Below are positions 32,415 to 41,185 of a DNA stretch of 49,297 nucleotides, in pieces. The stretch spans positions 1 to 49,297 of the forward strand of contig JAQTTF010000002.1 of NCBI GenBank assembly GCA_028710915.1, read 5' to 3'. A program made the position numbers and the translations under genes. How positions within the stretch are numbered: the stretch's first letter is position 1; each line of letters starts with the position of its first letter. The DNA comes from Minisyncoccota bacterium (GTDB lineage Bacteria; Patescibacteriota; Minisyncoccia; Phycocordibacterales; JAQTLZ01). The notes beneath the pieces were generated by a model, which saw only the letters and a program-made list of their open reading frames with translations, did no database searches and had not been told where the DNA came from.

Positions 32415-33056
32415 ATGACGTTGGATCAAGGTAACAATATCATTGTCAAAAACAAGTTTCTATTTCTGGGAGTCTTTTTCCTTGTTTTTTTTGTGTCTTT
32501 CGGCGTTCTCTATTTTCTTGGATTTATACCTTCGGAACTTGCTCCGACAAATGAAGAGCCATCTCTTCCAAGTGGGGCGGTGAGCGATTCTTCTCCCGGC
32601 GCCTCGCCGATACCTTCAGGCGATGAGCCGCTTCGCATTGCTATTGCAAGCATCGGAGTCGATTCTCCTATACGAAATCCTTCAAGTACGGATACAGATG
32701 CGCTTGACGCTGAACTTCTGAAGGGTGTTGTGCATTACCCTGGTTCAGGGTTTCTAGGAGAGGGGAATATGTTTCTCTTTGGTCACGGATCAAATCTTCC
32801 CGTCATTCACAATCAGGCCTATAAAGTATTCACCCAGATAAAAAATCTCAAACAGGGCGATGTTGTGCACGTCTTTTCTCAAACCAAAGATTATTCTTAC
32901 ACGGTTTCGAAAGTGACTCTTGTGGATGCAAGTAACGCGCTTATAGATTTCTCTACAAAGAGAAATATGCTTACGCTTTCAACGTGTAATACCTTTGGTG
33001 CAAAACAGGAGCGCTATGTTGTTGAGGCGGATTTCTCCGGAAGCAAGGATTTGTAA
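32415..33056 (+). CDS. Sortase (cysteine transpeptidase)
   Basis: Membrane-bound transpeptidase that cleaves a C-terminal sorting motif and joins the protein to the wall or another surface acceptor. The 213 aa protein has an N-terminal signal anchor (about residues 15-36), a Ser/Pro-rich stalk (45-70), and the sortase barrel. Catalytic residues are His124 in LFGHGSN, Cys191 in LTLSTCNTF, and Arg200 in QERYVVEA. The TLSTC motif and short loops resemble classes D-F; the class cannot be fixed by eye. The next gene encodes a surface protein with a VPYTG-helix-basic C-terminal arrangement, a plausible substrate. Confidence 0.88.
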   Translation: MTLDQGNNIIVKNKFLFLGVFFLVFFVSFGVLYFLGFIPSELAPTNEEPSLPSGAVSDSSPGASPIPSGDEPLRIAIASIGVDSPIRNPSSTDTDALDAELLKGVVHYPGSGFLGEGNMFLFGHGSNLPVIHNQAYKVFTQIKNLKQGDVVHVFSQTKDYSYTVSKVTLVDASNALIDFSTKRNMLTLSTCNTFGAKQERYVVEADFSGSKDL

Positions 33057-33100
33057 ATTTTTCTGGGTTTTCGTCATGTTCTCCTTTGGTCCGAAAGTAC

Positions 33101-33129
33101 TTGACAATATTCTCTATATGCTATATAAT
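33101..33129 (+). promoter_or_regulatory. Perfect consensus promoter of the PKD surface protein gene
   Basis: TTGACA (33101-33106), 17 nt, TATAAT (33124-33129). The start near 33136 leaves a leader of about 62 nt without a Shine-Dalgarno, unlike most housekeeping genes here. It suggests strong expression. Confidence 0.85.
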
Positions 33130-33198
33130 GATAGTGTTAGTAACGAAAAAGGCTTAAAAACGGCTTCATTAATAGCTATTTAGGCGATTCAAAATATC

Positions 33199-34878
33199 AT
33201 GCAAAACATTTTTTCAGTAAAAAATAATATGGCGAAAATAATGGCGGGCGCTCTTGTGCTTGTCGTCGCTCTTTTCTGTACAGTACTTCCTTCTATCGCA
33301 AAAGCTGATGATTATGGAAATGCTGATTACGGTACGACCTATAACGCTGATTATGGTACCTCCTACAATGCCGACTACGGTACAACTTACAATGCGGATT
33401 ATGGCACGACTTATAATGCCGACTATGGTACTTCCTACAATGCGGATTATGGCAGTACTTATTCAGATAATACTGGCTGTACTGATTGCAATACAGCTAA
33501 CTATTCTGACTATAATAATTACAACAGCGGTTGTACCGATGGTTGTGATACTAGCTATTATAACAATTACTCATACGACAGTGGTTGTTCTTATGGTTGT
33601 TATGGAAATTACAGCTATGGTTGTACTAGCGGATGCAATACTTATATTCCTCCGCATTACAATCCTCCTCACTACACTCCTCCACCAACTCCTATTCCGT
33701 ATCCGCAACTTTCTGTTTCGTGTTCATCAAGTGACTCAAATATTCAGATTGGCGATTCTGTAACATGGAGAGCTAATGTGAATGGAGGAAATGGCAACTA
33801 CTCATACAATTGGAGTGGCGATGCTTCTGGTTCTGGCCAGACAGTTTCAAGAACTTATAATAGTTCAGGAACAAAATATGCAACAGTTACTGTTACTTCC
33901 GGCAATCAAACGGGAAGTGCTACATGTAATACTTTTGTCGAAAATCAAAACAACAATAATCTCGACGCGTATTGTACTGCAAACGTCACTAACAACAATA
34001 ATAACGGCGATCAGGAAGTACGATGGACCGTTTATCCTTCAGGTGGAAATGGCAACTATCATTACAACTGGAGTGGAACTGATGGGCTCGATGGAAGTTC
34101 ACAAACTGTTTACAATACTTACTCAGATCAAGGAACAAAACGTGCAACAGTCGAAGTGACTTCAGATGGTCAAAGCATTACTCGGGATTGTTCAACGTAT
34201 GTTTCTGTAGATAATAATCTCTCGTTCTCTTGTTATCCTGACAGGAATCAAGTAGCTCTCGGCCAGCAAATGAACTGGATCTCGAATGTTTCTGGTGGAA
34301 ATGGAGACTACTCGTATTATTGGAGCGGCGCTGATGTGTTGAACACTAGAAATGAGACTGCTTCAGTCGTATACAATACGCCCGGTACGAAATATATGTC
34401 ACTTCGAGTTTCTTCAAATGGAAGAAGCACGACTCGTTCTTGCGGATCAGTATTTGTTTCAGGCGTTGCAGGATTTTCTGGCGGGGTGACTGTTACCAGT
34501 AATCCTGTAGCAGCTCCACTTTCATCCGCGGTCTACCTTTCACAGGTTCCTTATACTGGACTGGAGCTTTCTTGGAAACTTGTCGCATTCGTCGGTGCTC
34601 TTATTCTCTGGAGCGTATGGATCGCATACTTCATTATTCGAAAGAAAGTATTGCGCAATATGGCAAAGGATACTGCAACGGTCTCTTCTCTTGAAGAAGA
34701 AGCGCGAAAAGAAAATGTGGTTATCTCGGAGGATGCTCTTCAGTCAGTTATAAAGCGTGCAAAAGCCGAAAAGGTGATTGCAAGCGAAGTCTTGAAGCGT
34801 GTAATTGCGAAAGCAAAAGCCGTCTCTGGAAATGATTCTTGGATCGCGCTTTCAAAAGAGAAACTTAATAATCTCTAA
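33199..34878 (+). CDS. Cys-rich PKD-repeat surface protein with VPYTG sorting-like signal
   Basis: 559 aa. A signal peptide (about residues 11-36, ending IAKA) is followed by six 8-residue repeats NADYGTTY/NADYGTSY (41-88), then four Cys pairs in GCTDC/GCTDGC/GCSYGC/GCTSGC patterns (94-146) and a Pro/His linker. Three PKD-like domains follow (about 168-246, 256-337, 341-421). Each starts and ends with one Cys, so each may hold a disulfide. Near the C-terminus VPYTG (450-454) precedes a membrane helix (459-480) and RKKV, as in sortase substrates. An unusual 79-residue charged cytosolic tail follows. The sortase gene directly upstream supports the link. It is probably an abundant surface or adhesion protein. 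Confidence 0.8.
   Translation: MQNIFSVKNNMAKIMAGALVLVVALFCTVLPSIAKADDYGNADYGTTYNADYGTSYNADYGTTYNADYGTTYNADYGTSYNADYGSTYSDNTGCTDCNTANYSDYNNYNSGCTDGCDTSYYNNYSYDSGCSYGCYGNYSYGCTSGCNTYIPPHYNPPHYTPPPTPIPYPQLSVSCSSSDSNIQIGDSVTWRANVNGGNGNYSYNWSGDASGSGQTVSRTYNSSGTKYATVTVTSGNQTGSATCNTFVENQNNNNLDAYCTANVTNNNNNGDQEVRWTVYPSGGNGNYHYNWSGTDGLDGSSQTVYNTYSDQGTKRATVEVTSDGQSITRDCSTYVSVDNNLSFSCYPDRNQVALGQQMNWISNVSGGNGDYSYYWSGADVLNTRNETASVVYNTPGTKYMSLRVSSNGRSTTRSCGSVFVSGVAGFSGGVTVTSNPVAAPLSSAVYLSQVPYTGLELSWKLVAFVGALILWSVWIAYFIIRKKVLRNMAKDTATVSSLEEEARKENVVISEDALQSVIKRAKAEKVIASEVLKRVIAKAKAVSGNDSWIALSKEKLNNL
33319..33462 (+). repeat. Six tandem 24-bp repeats inside the PKD surface protein gene
   Basis: Each unit encodes NADYG(T/S)(T/S)Y. 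Third codon positions vary between units (GCT/GCC/GCG, GAT/GAC) while the protein stays almost constant. This suggests selection on the peptide rather than recent slippage. Confidence 0.9.
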
Positions 34879-34886
34879 TTAAATAG

Positions 34887-34926
34887 AAAACAGTCCCGCC
34901 CTCTCTAGAGAGGGCGGGACTGTTTT
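34887..34926. terminator. Bidirectional-type terminator (40-nt perfect palindrome)
   Basis: Perfect inverted repeat centred at 34906/34907 with a GC-rich core and A/T-run ends, 8 nt after the PKD gene stop. Confidence 0.88.
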
Positions 34927-34962
34927 CGTGCCTATTTGTCCATAACGTATTAGTATAAAGGT

Positions 34963-36039
34963 ATGAAAATCTTGGAGAAAATTATTTTAATTCCACTTTT
35001 TCTTATTGCTGTGGGAAGCGTTGCCTCCGGCACGTTTTATTTTTTCTCGTATTTTGCGGATCAATCTATTCCAGAAACTGCCGCTATTATATCTCTTCCA
35101 ACACCGACTCCAGAAAAAGATGTGGAAATCGATGCAGTCGGAGACATTATGCTCTCTCGCACTGTCGCAAAAAGGATGAGGCAAAATGGGGACGACTACC
35201 CGTTTCGAAATATAAAAGATGAGATGGCTTCTGCGGATGTTGCTGTCGCGAATCTTGAAAATCCAATTACAGCCGGTAGGGAAATTCAAAATGGAGAAAT
35301 GGTTTTGCGCGCGAACCCCGGAGCCGAGCTGACTCTCAAAGATGCTGGTTTTTCTCTCGTCTCTCTAGGAAATAATCATTCGATGAATTTTGGCGAGAAG
35401 GGAATTCTTGATACGATGCGCTTTCTTTCAAATGCAGGCATCCTCTTTGCCGGCGCTGGAGCAAATAGTATTGATGCGACAGCGCCTGTTTTCGTTGAAA
35501 AAAGCGGAATCAAATTTGCTTTTCTTTCTTATGTAGACAGTTCATTTACTCCCGCTTCGTATGAGGCCACATCCCTTAAACCAGGCGTAGCTTTTATGAA
35601 CATTCCGGAAATGGAAGTTGCGGTGAGAGAAGCTAAACTGCAAGCAGATTTTGTAATTATTCTTATGCATGCGGGACTCGAATATTCTGCTAGCACCACA
35701 AAAGCACAGAGGGAATTTGCCCATGCCGCGATAGATGCAGGAGCTGAAATGATTATCGGGGCTCATCCTCACGTGGTGGAACCTCTGGAAAAATATAATG
35801 GCAAATATATTTTCTACAGTCTTGGAAATTTCATCTTCGATCAAGTTAATCCAGAGACAAAACGCGGACTTATGATAAAGGCACATTTTGCGAAAAGTGG
35901 AGTAAAAAATATTGAACTTGTCCCGCTTGTCATCGAAAATCTTTCACAACCTCGAGTTGAGACTCCTAGCGAGGTGGGGAATTTTTTCGACCGGCTTCAG
36001 TATCCGATTTCTACAGACCCAACTTTTTCTCAGAAATAA
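34963..36039 (+). CDS. CapA/PgsA-like surface metallophosphatase-fold protein
   Basis: 358 aa of the CapA family, named for poly-gamma-glutamate capsule synthesis, with a calcineurin-like phosphoesterase fold. An N-terminal helix (about residues 5-30) anchors it outside the cell. Motifs are AVGDIMLSRTV, ANLENPITA, LGNNHSMNFGEKGI, ILMHAGLEYS, GAHPHVVEPLE and YSLGNFIFDQ, so all the metal-site blocks are there. In many bacteria without capsules this family is of uncertain role in envelope polymer assembly. TATAAA/TAGTAT sequences lie within 3-6 nt of the ATG. Confidence 0.87.
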   Translation: MKILEKIILIPLFLIAVGSVASGTFYFFSYFADQSIPETAAIISLPTPTPEKDVEIDAVGDIMLSRTVAKRMRQNGDDYPFRNIKDEMASADVAVANLENPITAGREIQNGEMVLRANPGAELTLKDAGFSLVSLGNNHSMNFGEKGILDTMRFLSNAGILFAGAGANSIDATAPVFVEKSGIKFAFLSYVDSSFTPASYEATSLKPGVAFMNIPEMEVAVREAKLQADFVIILMHAGLEYSASTTKAQREFAHAAIDAGAEMIIGAHPHVVEPLEKYNGKYIFYSLGNFIFDQVNPETKRGLMIKAHFAKSGVKNIELVPLVIENLSQPRVETPSEVGNFFDRLQYPISTDPTFSQK

Positions 36040-36044
36040 AAAAC

Positions 36045-36069
36045 AGCGACTCGACGAATTCGAGTCGCT
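36045..36069 (-). terminator. Terminator of the 95-aa ORF
   Basis: 10-bp perfect stem (AGCGACTCGA with its complement) and a 5-nt loop. On the minus strand it is followed by GTTTTTTATTT. It may also serve capA from the other side. Confidence 0.75.
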
Positions 36070-36075
36070 CAAGAA

Positions 36076-36363
36076 CTAGTCAGCGAGCGTTTTGACTGTA
36101 CAAGCCCACATTGGCGGAGAAGCGCGCCACAGAGGCACCAACTTTACGGGGACAAAGCAGAGACCTTCTGGCCTCACTAGGAATGCTCCACCACCCTCGG
36201 CGTAATTCAACTTATATCCAAGCCGTTCGAGCGCTGATCTGAGAGAGTCGAACATACTTAGAATCTCTTTTCTCTCCGATTCTGTGAGACTTAGAATCAC
36301 AGGTTTCTTTCCCTCTCGATGCAGAGCATCGAGTTTTTCAGCGATCTGTTCTGGGGTTTTCAT
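36076..36363 (-). CDS. Unknown 95-aa protein with strong Shine-Dalgarno
   Basis: Starts MKTPEQIAEKLDALHREGKK. The start is fixed by AAGGAGG, 8 nt before the ATG, one of the strongest ribosome binding sites in the window. The first 50 residues are helical, with LTESERKEILSMFDSLRSALERLGYK, followed by a short beta-like region. No family recognised. The 221 bp upstream (36364-36584) hold small inverted repeats, such as GGGAAA-TTTCCC near 36410, but no convincing promoter for it. It is closed by its own terminator. Confidence 0.6.
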   Translation of the reverse strand: MKTPEQIAEKLDALHREGKKPVILSLTESERKEILSMFDSLRSALERLGYKLNYAEGGGAFLVRPEGLCFVPVKLVPLWRASPPMWACTVKTLAD

Positions 36364-36572
36364 CTGTTTGCCTCCTTCGGGCGATGTTTGCGGACTGATC
36401 TGTCACAGGGAAAGAATTTCCCGGCTATGATGTCAGTCACCAAAAGTTGTGCCTTACTCAGCTGATCTCTCGGAAAAGGATCCTTGGTTTTTCTTAGGTC
36501 CTTTAAGTTCTGTTTCTATAAATAATAGTATCACGCGAGTTTTTTCATTACCATATTATGATTGGTTTGTGC

Positions 36573-36578
36573 TAAAGT
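36573..36578 (+). promoter_or_regulatory. -10 element of the methyltransferase gene (leaderless)
   Basis: TAAAGT ending 6 nt before the ATG at 36585; no clear -35. Confidence 0.45.
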
Positions 36579-36584
36579 AGCTCT

Positions 36585-37346
36585 ATGAAAAAGCAAAATA
36601 CCTCGTGGGGAAATGTTGCCGGATGGTATGACGATCTTCTTTCAAAAGATGCTGATAGTTATCAGGCGAAAGTGATCTTGCCCAATCTGCTCCGGCTCAT
36701 GGAAATTAAAAAAGGGGAATGGATATTTGATATTGCCTGTGGGCAGGGCTTTTTCTCGCGAGAATTTGTAAAGCTCGGGGCACATGTTGTCGGATCTGAT
36801 ATTGCTCCAGAGCTCATTGCAATTGCTAAAAAAGATGCGCCAAAGGAAGCTATTTTCCATGTTGGACCATCAGATAATATTTCATTCGAAGAAAATGAAT
36901 CTTTCGATAAGGCGGTTTGTATTCTTGCACTTCAGAATATCGAGAATCTTTCCGGTACTCTCGCTGAAGCAGCGCGAATACTCCGTAAAGGAGGAAAGCT
37001 ATATCTAGTTCTCAATCATCCGGCATTCCGTATTCCACAGAAATCCGGCTGGGAATTCGATGAAAAAAAGAAGATACAATTCCGCCGAGTAGACGAATAT
37101 CTTTCCGAATCCCATACCGAGATTGATATGCATCCAGGCAAAAAAGAAAGTGAACACACGGTCTCATTCCACCGCTCCCTCCAAGTTTATTTCAAAATGT
37201 TCAAGAAAAATAATTTTGCCGTAACCCGTCTTGAAGAATGGATTTCACATAAAGCGAGCCAAAAAGGCCCGCGCCAAGCAGCCGAAGATAAAGCTCGGAA
37301 AGAAATTCCACTTTTTCTTTTTTTGGAATTATTGAAAATTTCCTAA
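36585..37346 (+). CDS. Class I SAM-dependent methyltransferase
   Basis: 253 aa with a Rossmann-like methyltransferase domain. Motif I is IFDIACGQGFFSREF (about residues 48-62), then an acidic SAM ribose contact in VGSDIAPELI, and RKGGKLYLVLNHP after the central strands. It resembles the Methyltransf_11/UbiE-like group; the substrate is unknown. The C-terminal part after residue 160 has no clear family. It converges with dnaE and their stop codons overlap by 4 bp. Confidence 0.78.
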   Translation: MKKQNTSWGNVAGWYDDLLSKDADSYQAKVILPNLLRLMEIKKGEWIFDIACGQGFFSREFVKLGAHVVGSDIAPELIAIAKKDAPKEAIFHVGPSDNISFEENESFDKAVCILALQNIENLSGTLAEAARILRKGGKLYLVLNHPAFRIPQKSGWEFDEKKKIQFRRVDEYLSESHTEIDMHPGKKESEHTVSFHRSLQVYFKMFKKNNFAVTRLEEWISHKASQKGPRQAAEDKARKEIPLFLFLELLKIS

Positions 37347-40300
37347 AGTTTCTTGATTGCCTCTGCAAGAAGGGAGAATTCTCCATTTCGCATTGAGACT
37401 TTGCCTTTGATTGCTATGCAAGTTTCGGGTATTAAGAATGCTTTGAATTCAGCTAAGGTGCGCGCGAAAACGACAACTTCCATTGTTCCGGAAAGGTCGG
37501 CGACTTTGATGAATGCCATTTGGTCGCCCTTTTTTGTTTGAATTGGTTTTATTTCTTCCACGATTCCCGAGACGACAGTCATCATTCCTTCCTTCATTGA
37601 TTCTTTGATTTTTTGGATTGGAATTTTGCCTGCGAGCTTTTCTTTAAATGCGTCGAGAGGATGCCCAGATACGTAAAGGCCGAGAAGCTCTTTTTCCCAT
37701 ATAAGCTTGTCTTTCTGGTCTGCCGGCGGAATTGGCTTTAAGGTAAGTTTTTCATGCTCACCCCCGCCTCCTCCAAAAAGCGAATCTTGATTTTTGAGCT
37801 TTTTTTTCTCCTTGTTGTAAGCAAGAATGTCTTCGAGATTTCCGAGAATATTCCCTCGTTCGCCAAGCTCATCCATTGCTCCGCATTTAATGAGCGCTTC
37901 GAGGGATTTTTTATTCAAATTTTTGTCTTTGATGCGGTCGAGGAAATCAACGAGAGATTTGAATTTTCCGTTTGTTTTCCGTTCTTCGATAATCGTGCGA
38001 GAAATTCCTTCTCCAAAATTTTTGATGGTGTTTAATCCAAATCTGATTTGGTCGGTTCCGGCGGCATTTCTTACAACAGTAAAGTCCGCAAAACTTTCAT
38101 TGATAGAAGGAGGAAGGACTGGGATTCCCATTCTTTTGCATTCAGAAATGAATTCAGCAATTTTCTCTACATCTCCCGCATCCGCAGTAAGTACCGCAGC
38201 CATATAGATAGCCGGATAATTAGCTTTCATATAGGAAGTCTGATAGGCAACTCGGCCGTAGCTTGCTGCGTGAGCCTTGTTGAATCCATAAGCGGCAAAA
38301 GGCTCGATAAGTTTCCAGAGCTCTTCTGCCTTATCTTTTGTCATGCCGTTTTTAACAAAAGCGACTTGAAGCTTTTCTTTTTGAGCTTCCATTTCTGCAG
38401 GAATTTTCTTTCCCATCGCTTTGCGGAGCTTGTCTGCTTCAAGCCAAGAATATCCGCCAAGTTTTACGGCAATGAGAAGCACGTCATCCTGATAGGTGAT
38501 AACGCCGTAGGACTGATCCAGAATATCTTTCATTCGAGGATCGAGGTAGCGAATGAGGATTGGATTGTGTTCGCGTTCGATGTAGCGGGGAATTGATTCC
38601 AGAGGTCCTGGGCGATAGAGCGCAACCATTGCGTTTATATCCAGAATTGTCGATGGTCGGAGATCTTTCAGAAATTTTGTTAAGCCGGAGCCGTTCAACT
38701 GAAATAGTCCGGTCGTCTCTCCTCGGGCGAGCATTTCAAATGTTTTTTTGTCATTGAGCGGAATATTTTCAATATCGATTTTTTGGCCAAGAATTTTTTC
38801 TACAAGATCCACCGAACTTGCCAGGATTGAAAGATTTTTAATGCCGAGGAAATCGAATTTGAGAAGTCCGACGCCGTCCTCTCCAACGCTGTACATATCG
38901 TATTGAGTAATAATTTTCCCTTCTCCTTTTGGATCGAACTGAAGCGGGGTGTAATCGGTAAGGGGAGTCGGAGCGATGACGACACCGGCAGCGTGGACTC
39001 CGACGTGTCTGGCACAACCCTCGATCTTTTTTGCCATATCGATAATGACTTTTGCGTCCTCTTCTTTTTTGTAAATTTCTGCAAGCTCCGGTACGTCCTC
39101 GAGCGCTTTGTCGATCGTCATTGGGAATCCTTGCGCACCCATAGGAATGAGTTTTGCCAGCCGATCACCCTCGGAGTATGCAAAACCGAGGGCTCGCGCT
39201 ACGTCACGGACGCTTCCGCGAGCCATCATGGTTCCGAATGTTCCGATTTGGGCAACGTGTTCTTCGCCGTACTTTTTGCGTGCATAGGCAATCACTTCAT
39301 CGCGCCGATTATCAGCATAATCCATATCGATATCAGGGGCTGACGGGCGCTCCGGGTTCAAGAATCTTTCAAAGGGGATTTTATATTCGAGCGGATTTAC
39401 ATTCGTAATTCTTGCGAGATAAGTTACAAGAGAACCCGCAACAGAGCCTCGAATTGTGGTTAGAATTTTATTCTCGTGCGCGAAACGCATAAGATCTCCC
39501 ACAACGAGAAAATATTTTGAGTAGCCTTTGTTTTTAATAACCTCAAGTTCATATTCATATCGTTTCTTTATATCTTCTGTATCTTGGATTCCTCTTATTT
39601 TGAGTCCTTGGAGCACGAGATATCTCAATTCTTCATCAGCGCTTCGCCCGCTTTCGATTTTCATGTCTGGGAAATACCATTTGCCAAGTTCAGGTTCCAA
39701 ATTGCATTTTTCGGCAACTCTGATCGTGTTTTCTACAGCCTCTGGAAAATTTTTGAAAAACTCTTCCGCTTGCGATTCTCCTATAAAAGAAAGATCCGGT
39801 TCATTATCTCCAAACGCATTTCGTTCGCCCACTTCTCCGTTGTTTTGTATAGACAGGAGAGTATTCCGCGCTTTCTGGTCTTCTGGAAGAAGGTAATATA
39901 CGTCATTGGTGGCGACAATGGGGATTTTTTCTTCCTTTCCGAATTCAACGATCTCTTTCATAAGCGTCGCATGCCCGTCAATTTCTGGGTGGTGGGTAAT
40001 TTCAAGATACAGATCTCTTCCAAAAATTTCTTGATGCCAGTGAGCAATCTCTTTCGCTTTATCAATATCGTGAATTTTCAATGCCCCTGAAAGTTCTCCG
40101 TTGAAAGCCGGCATTATACAGACAAGCCCATTGTGATATTGCTTTAAAAGTTCTCTGTCAATGCGGGGGCGATAGTAAAAACCTTCTATGTTCGCGCGAG
40201 TAACAAGTTGTATAAGATTTTTATATCCGGTCTCACTTTTTGCAAGAAGTACGAGCCGAGTGCGTCTGTTATCTACTCCTGCTTGCTTGTCCTGCCGAGT

Positions 40301-40522
40301 GCGAAGCGCGACGTATGCATCGATACCAATGATTGGTTTTATGCCGGCTTTTTTGCAAGCCTGGTAAAATTCGATAGCGCCGTAGAGATTGCCATTGTCA
40401 GTAAGAGCAAGGGCATTCATATTTGCCTCTTTTGCCGCCTTCACTAATTCAGGAATTTTAGGGAGTGCCTGGAGAAGGGAATAATGGCTGTGGGTATGGA
40501 GATGGATGAATCGAGATGGCAT
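37343..40522 (-). CDS. dnaE: DNA polymerase III alpha subunit
   Basis: Replicative polymerase of 1059 aa, about 100 shorter than E. coli DnaE. The N-terminal PHP domain has FIHLHTHSHYSLLQ. The catalytic aspartates are in APDIDMDYADNRRDEV and LLKFDFLG, and the palm/fingers are well conserved (GLFQLNGSGLTKFL, ALYRPGPL, YGVITYQDDV). Helix-hairpin-helix motifs (AYGFNKAHAASY) and a C-terminal OB domain (MMTVVSGIVEEIKPIQTKKG) are recognisable. The C-terminal tau-binding tail seems trimmed. It diverges from rnhB with only 18 bp between start codons. Confidence 0.95.
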   Translation of the reverse strand: MPSRFIHLHTHSHYSLLQALPKIPELVKAAKEANMNALALTDNGNLYGAIEFYQACKKAGIKPIIGIDAYVALRTRQDKQAGVDNRRTRLVLLAKSETGYKNLIQLVTRANIEGFYYRPRIDRELLKQYHNGLVCIMPAFNGELSGALKIHDIDKAKEIAHWHQEIFGRDLYLEITHHPEIDGHATLMKEIVEFGKEEKIPIVATNDVYYLLPEDQKARNTLLSIQNNGEVGERNAFGDNEPDLSFIGESQAEEFFKNFPEAVENTIRVAEKCNLEPELGKWYFPDMKIESGRSADEELRYLVLQGLKIRGIQDTEDIKKRYEYELEVIKNKGYSKYFLVVGDLMRFAHENKILTTIRGSVAGSLVTYLARITNVNPLEYKIPFERFLNPERPSAPDIDMDYADNRRDEVIAYARKKYGEEHVAQIGTFGTMMARGSVRDVARALGFAYSEGDRLAKLIPMGAQGFPMTIDKALEDVPELAEIYKKEEDAKVIIDMAKKIEGCARHVGVHAAGVVIAPTPLTDYTPLQFDPKGEGKIITQYDMYSVGEDGVGLLKFDFLGIKNLSILASSVDLVEKILGQKIDIENIPLNDKKTFEMLARGETTGLFQLNGSGLTKFLKDLRPSTILDINAMVALYRPGPLESIPRYIEREHNPILIRYLDPRMKDILDQSYGVITYQDDVLLIAVKLGGYSWLEADKLRKAMGKKIPAEMEAQKEKLQVAFVKNGMTKDKAEELWKLIEPFAAYGFNKAHAASYGRVAYQTSYMKANYPAIYMAAVLTADAGDVEKIAEFISECKRMGIPVLPPSINESFADFTVVRNAAGTDQIRFGLNTIKNFGEGISRTIIEERKTNGKFKSLVDFLDRIKDKNLNKKSLEALIKCGAMDELGERGNILGNLEDILAYNKEKKKLKNQDSLFGGGGGEHEKLTLKPIPPADQKDKLIWEKELLGLYVSGHPLDAFKEKLAGKIPIQKIKESMKEGMMTVVSGIVEEIKPIQTKKGDQMAFIKVADLSGTMEVVVFARTLAEFKAFLIPETCIAIKGKVSMRNGEFSLLAEAIKKL

Positions 40523-40540
40523 AGAGGTATATAGTATATA
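40523..40540. promoter_or_regulatory. Overlapping divergent promoters of dnaE and rnhB
   Basis: Only 18 bp separate the two ATGs. On the plus strand TATAGT (40530-40535) ends 5 nt before rnhB. On the minus strand TATATA (40533-40528) ends 5 nt before dnaE, and TATACT (40538-40533) ends 10 nt before it. The -10 boxes share bases, and any -35 boxes would lie inside the opposite coding sequence. Confidence 0.55.
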
Positions 40541-41185
40541 ATGACTTTTAAACTAATACCCAACGTGCAATTAGGAGTCAAAAAAATCAAGTATCAGATC
40601 GGTATTGATGAAGTTGGACGCGGGCCTTTGGCAGGACCCCTGACTTTGTGTGCGGTGATGATACAGAAGTCGACCGCGAAAAATTTTCTCAAAATTTTTC
40701 GCGGGGTGAATGATTCTAAACAGCTCACAGAGAAACAGCGTAAAGGCTGGGCGAAAGTTGCAAAATGGGCGAAAGAAAGAAATCGGATCGATTTTTCAAT
40801 TTCTTCGGTAAAAAACACGACGATAGATAAAATCGGGCTCGCGCGCGCCGTACGGCGCGCGCTCGGGAATTGTCTCAAGAAACTTGAAGCGATCCCAAGT
40901 GAATGCGAAATCTTTTTGGACGGCTCGCTTTACGCTCCAAAAGAATTTTTATATCAAAAAACGATTATAGGGGGCGATAGTAAAGTAAAAATTATCTCGC
41001 TCGCTTCGATTATTGCCAAAGTCCATCGCGACCGAAAAATGGAACGCCTTTCGAAAAGATATCCCCAATACAGTTTTGAAATTCATAAGGGCTACGGTAC
41101 AAAAGCCCATTATAGAGCCATAAAAAAGCACGGCATTTCAAACATTCATCGCAAGAGCTTTCTTAGGGGTATCGTCCTGGTATAA
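40541..41185 (+). CDS. rnhB: Ribonuclease HII
   Basis: Removes RNA from RNA-DNA hybrids and misincorporated ribonucleotides. The 214 aa protein has the catalytic Asp and Glu in GIDEVGRGPLAGPL, the Asp in LDGSLYAP, and the last acidic residue in IIAKVHRDRKM. The core is the usual length, with a few extra residues at the N-terminus. The start at 40541 fits a leaderless promoter. Pairing with dnaE, across a shared promoter region, joins two replication functions. Confidence 0.93.
   Translation: MTFKLIPNVQLGVKKIKYQIGIDEVGRGPLAGPLTLCAVMIQKSTAKNFLKIFRGVNDSKQLTEKQRKGWAKVAKWAKERNRIDFSISSVKNTTIDKIGLARAVRRALGNCLKKLEAIPSECEIFLDGSLYAPKEFLYQKTIIGGDSKVKIISLASIIAKVHRDRKMERLSKRYPQYSFEIHKGYGTKAHYRAIKKHGISNIHRKSFLRGIVLV

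Noticed and set aside
33319..33462. Tandem 24-bp repeats as a possible CRISPR or minisatellite
   Set aside because: There are no spacers; the units are contiguous, in frame and encode NADYG-type peptide repeats of a surface protein.
33254..33763. 169-aa open frame inside the PKD surface protein gene
   Set aside because: It is an out-of-frame shadow created by the repetitive Tyr/Asn/Asp codons.
37343..37346. 4-bp overlap of the methyltransferase and dnaE stop codons as a regulatory signal
   Set aside because: Convergent overlaps of a few bases are common in compact genomes; nothing else suggests function.
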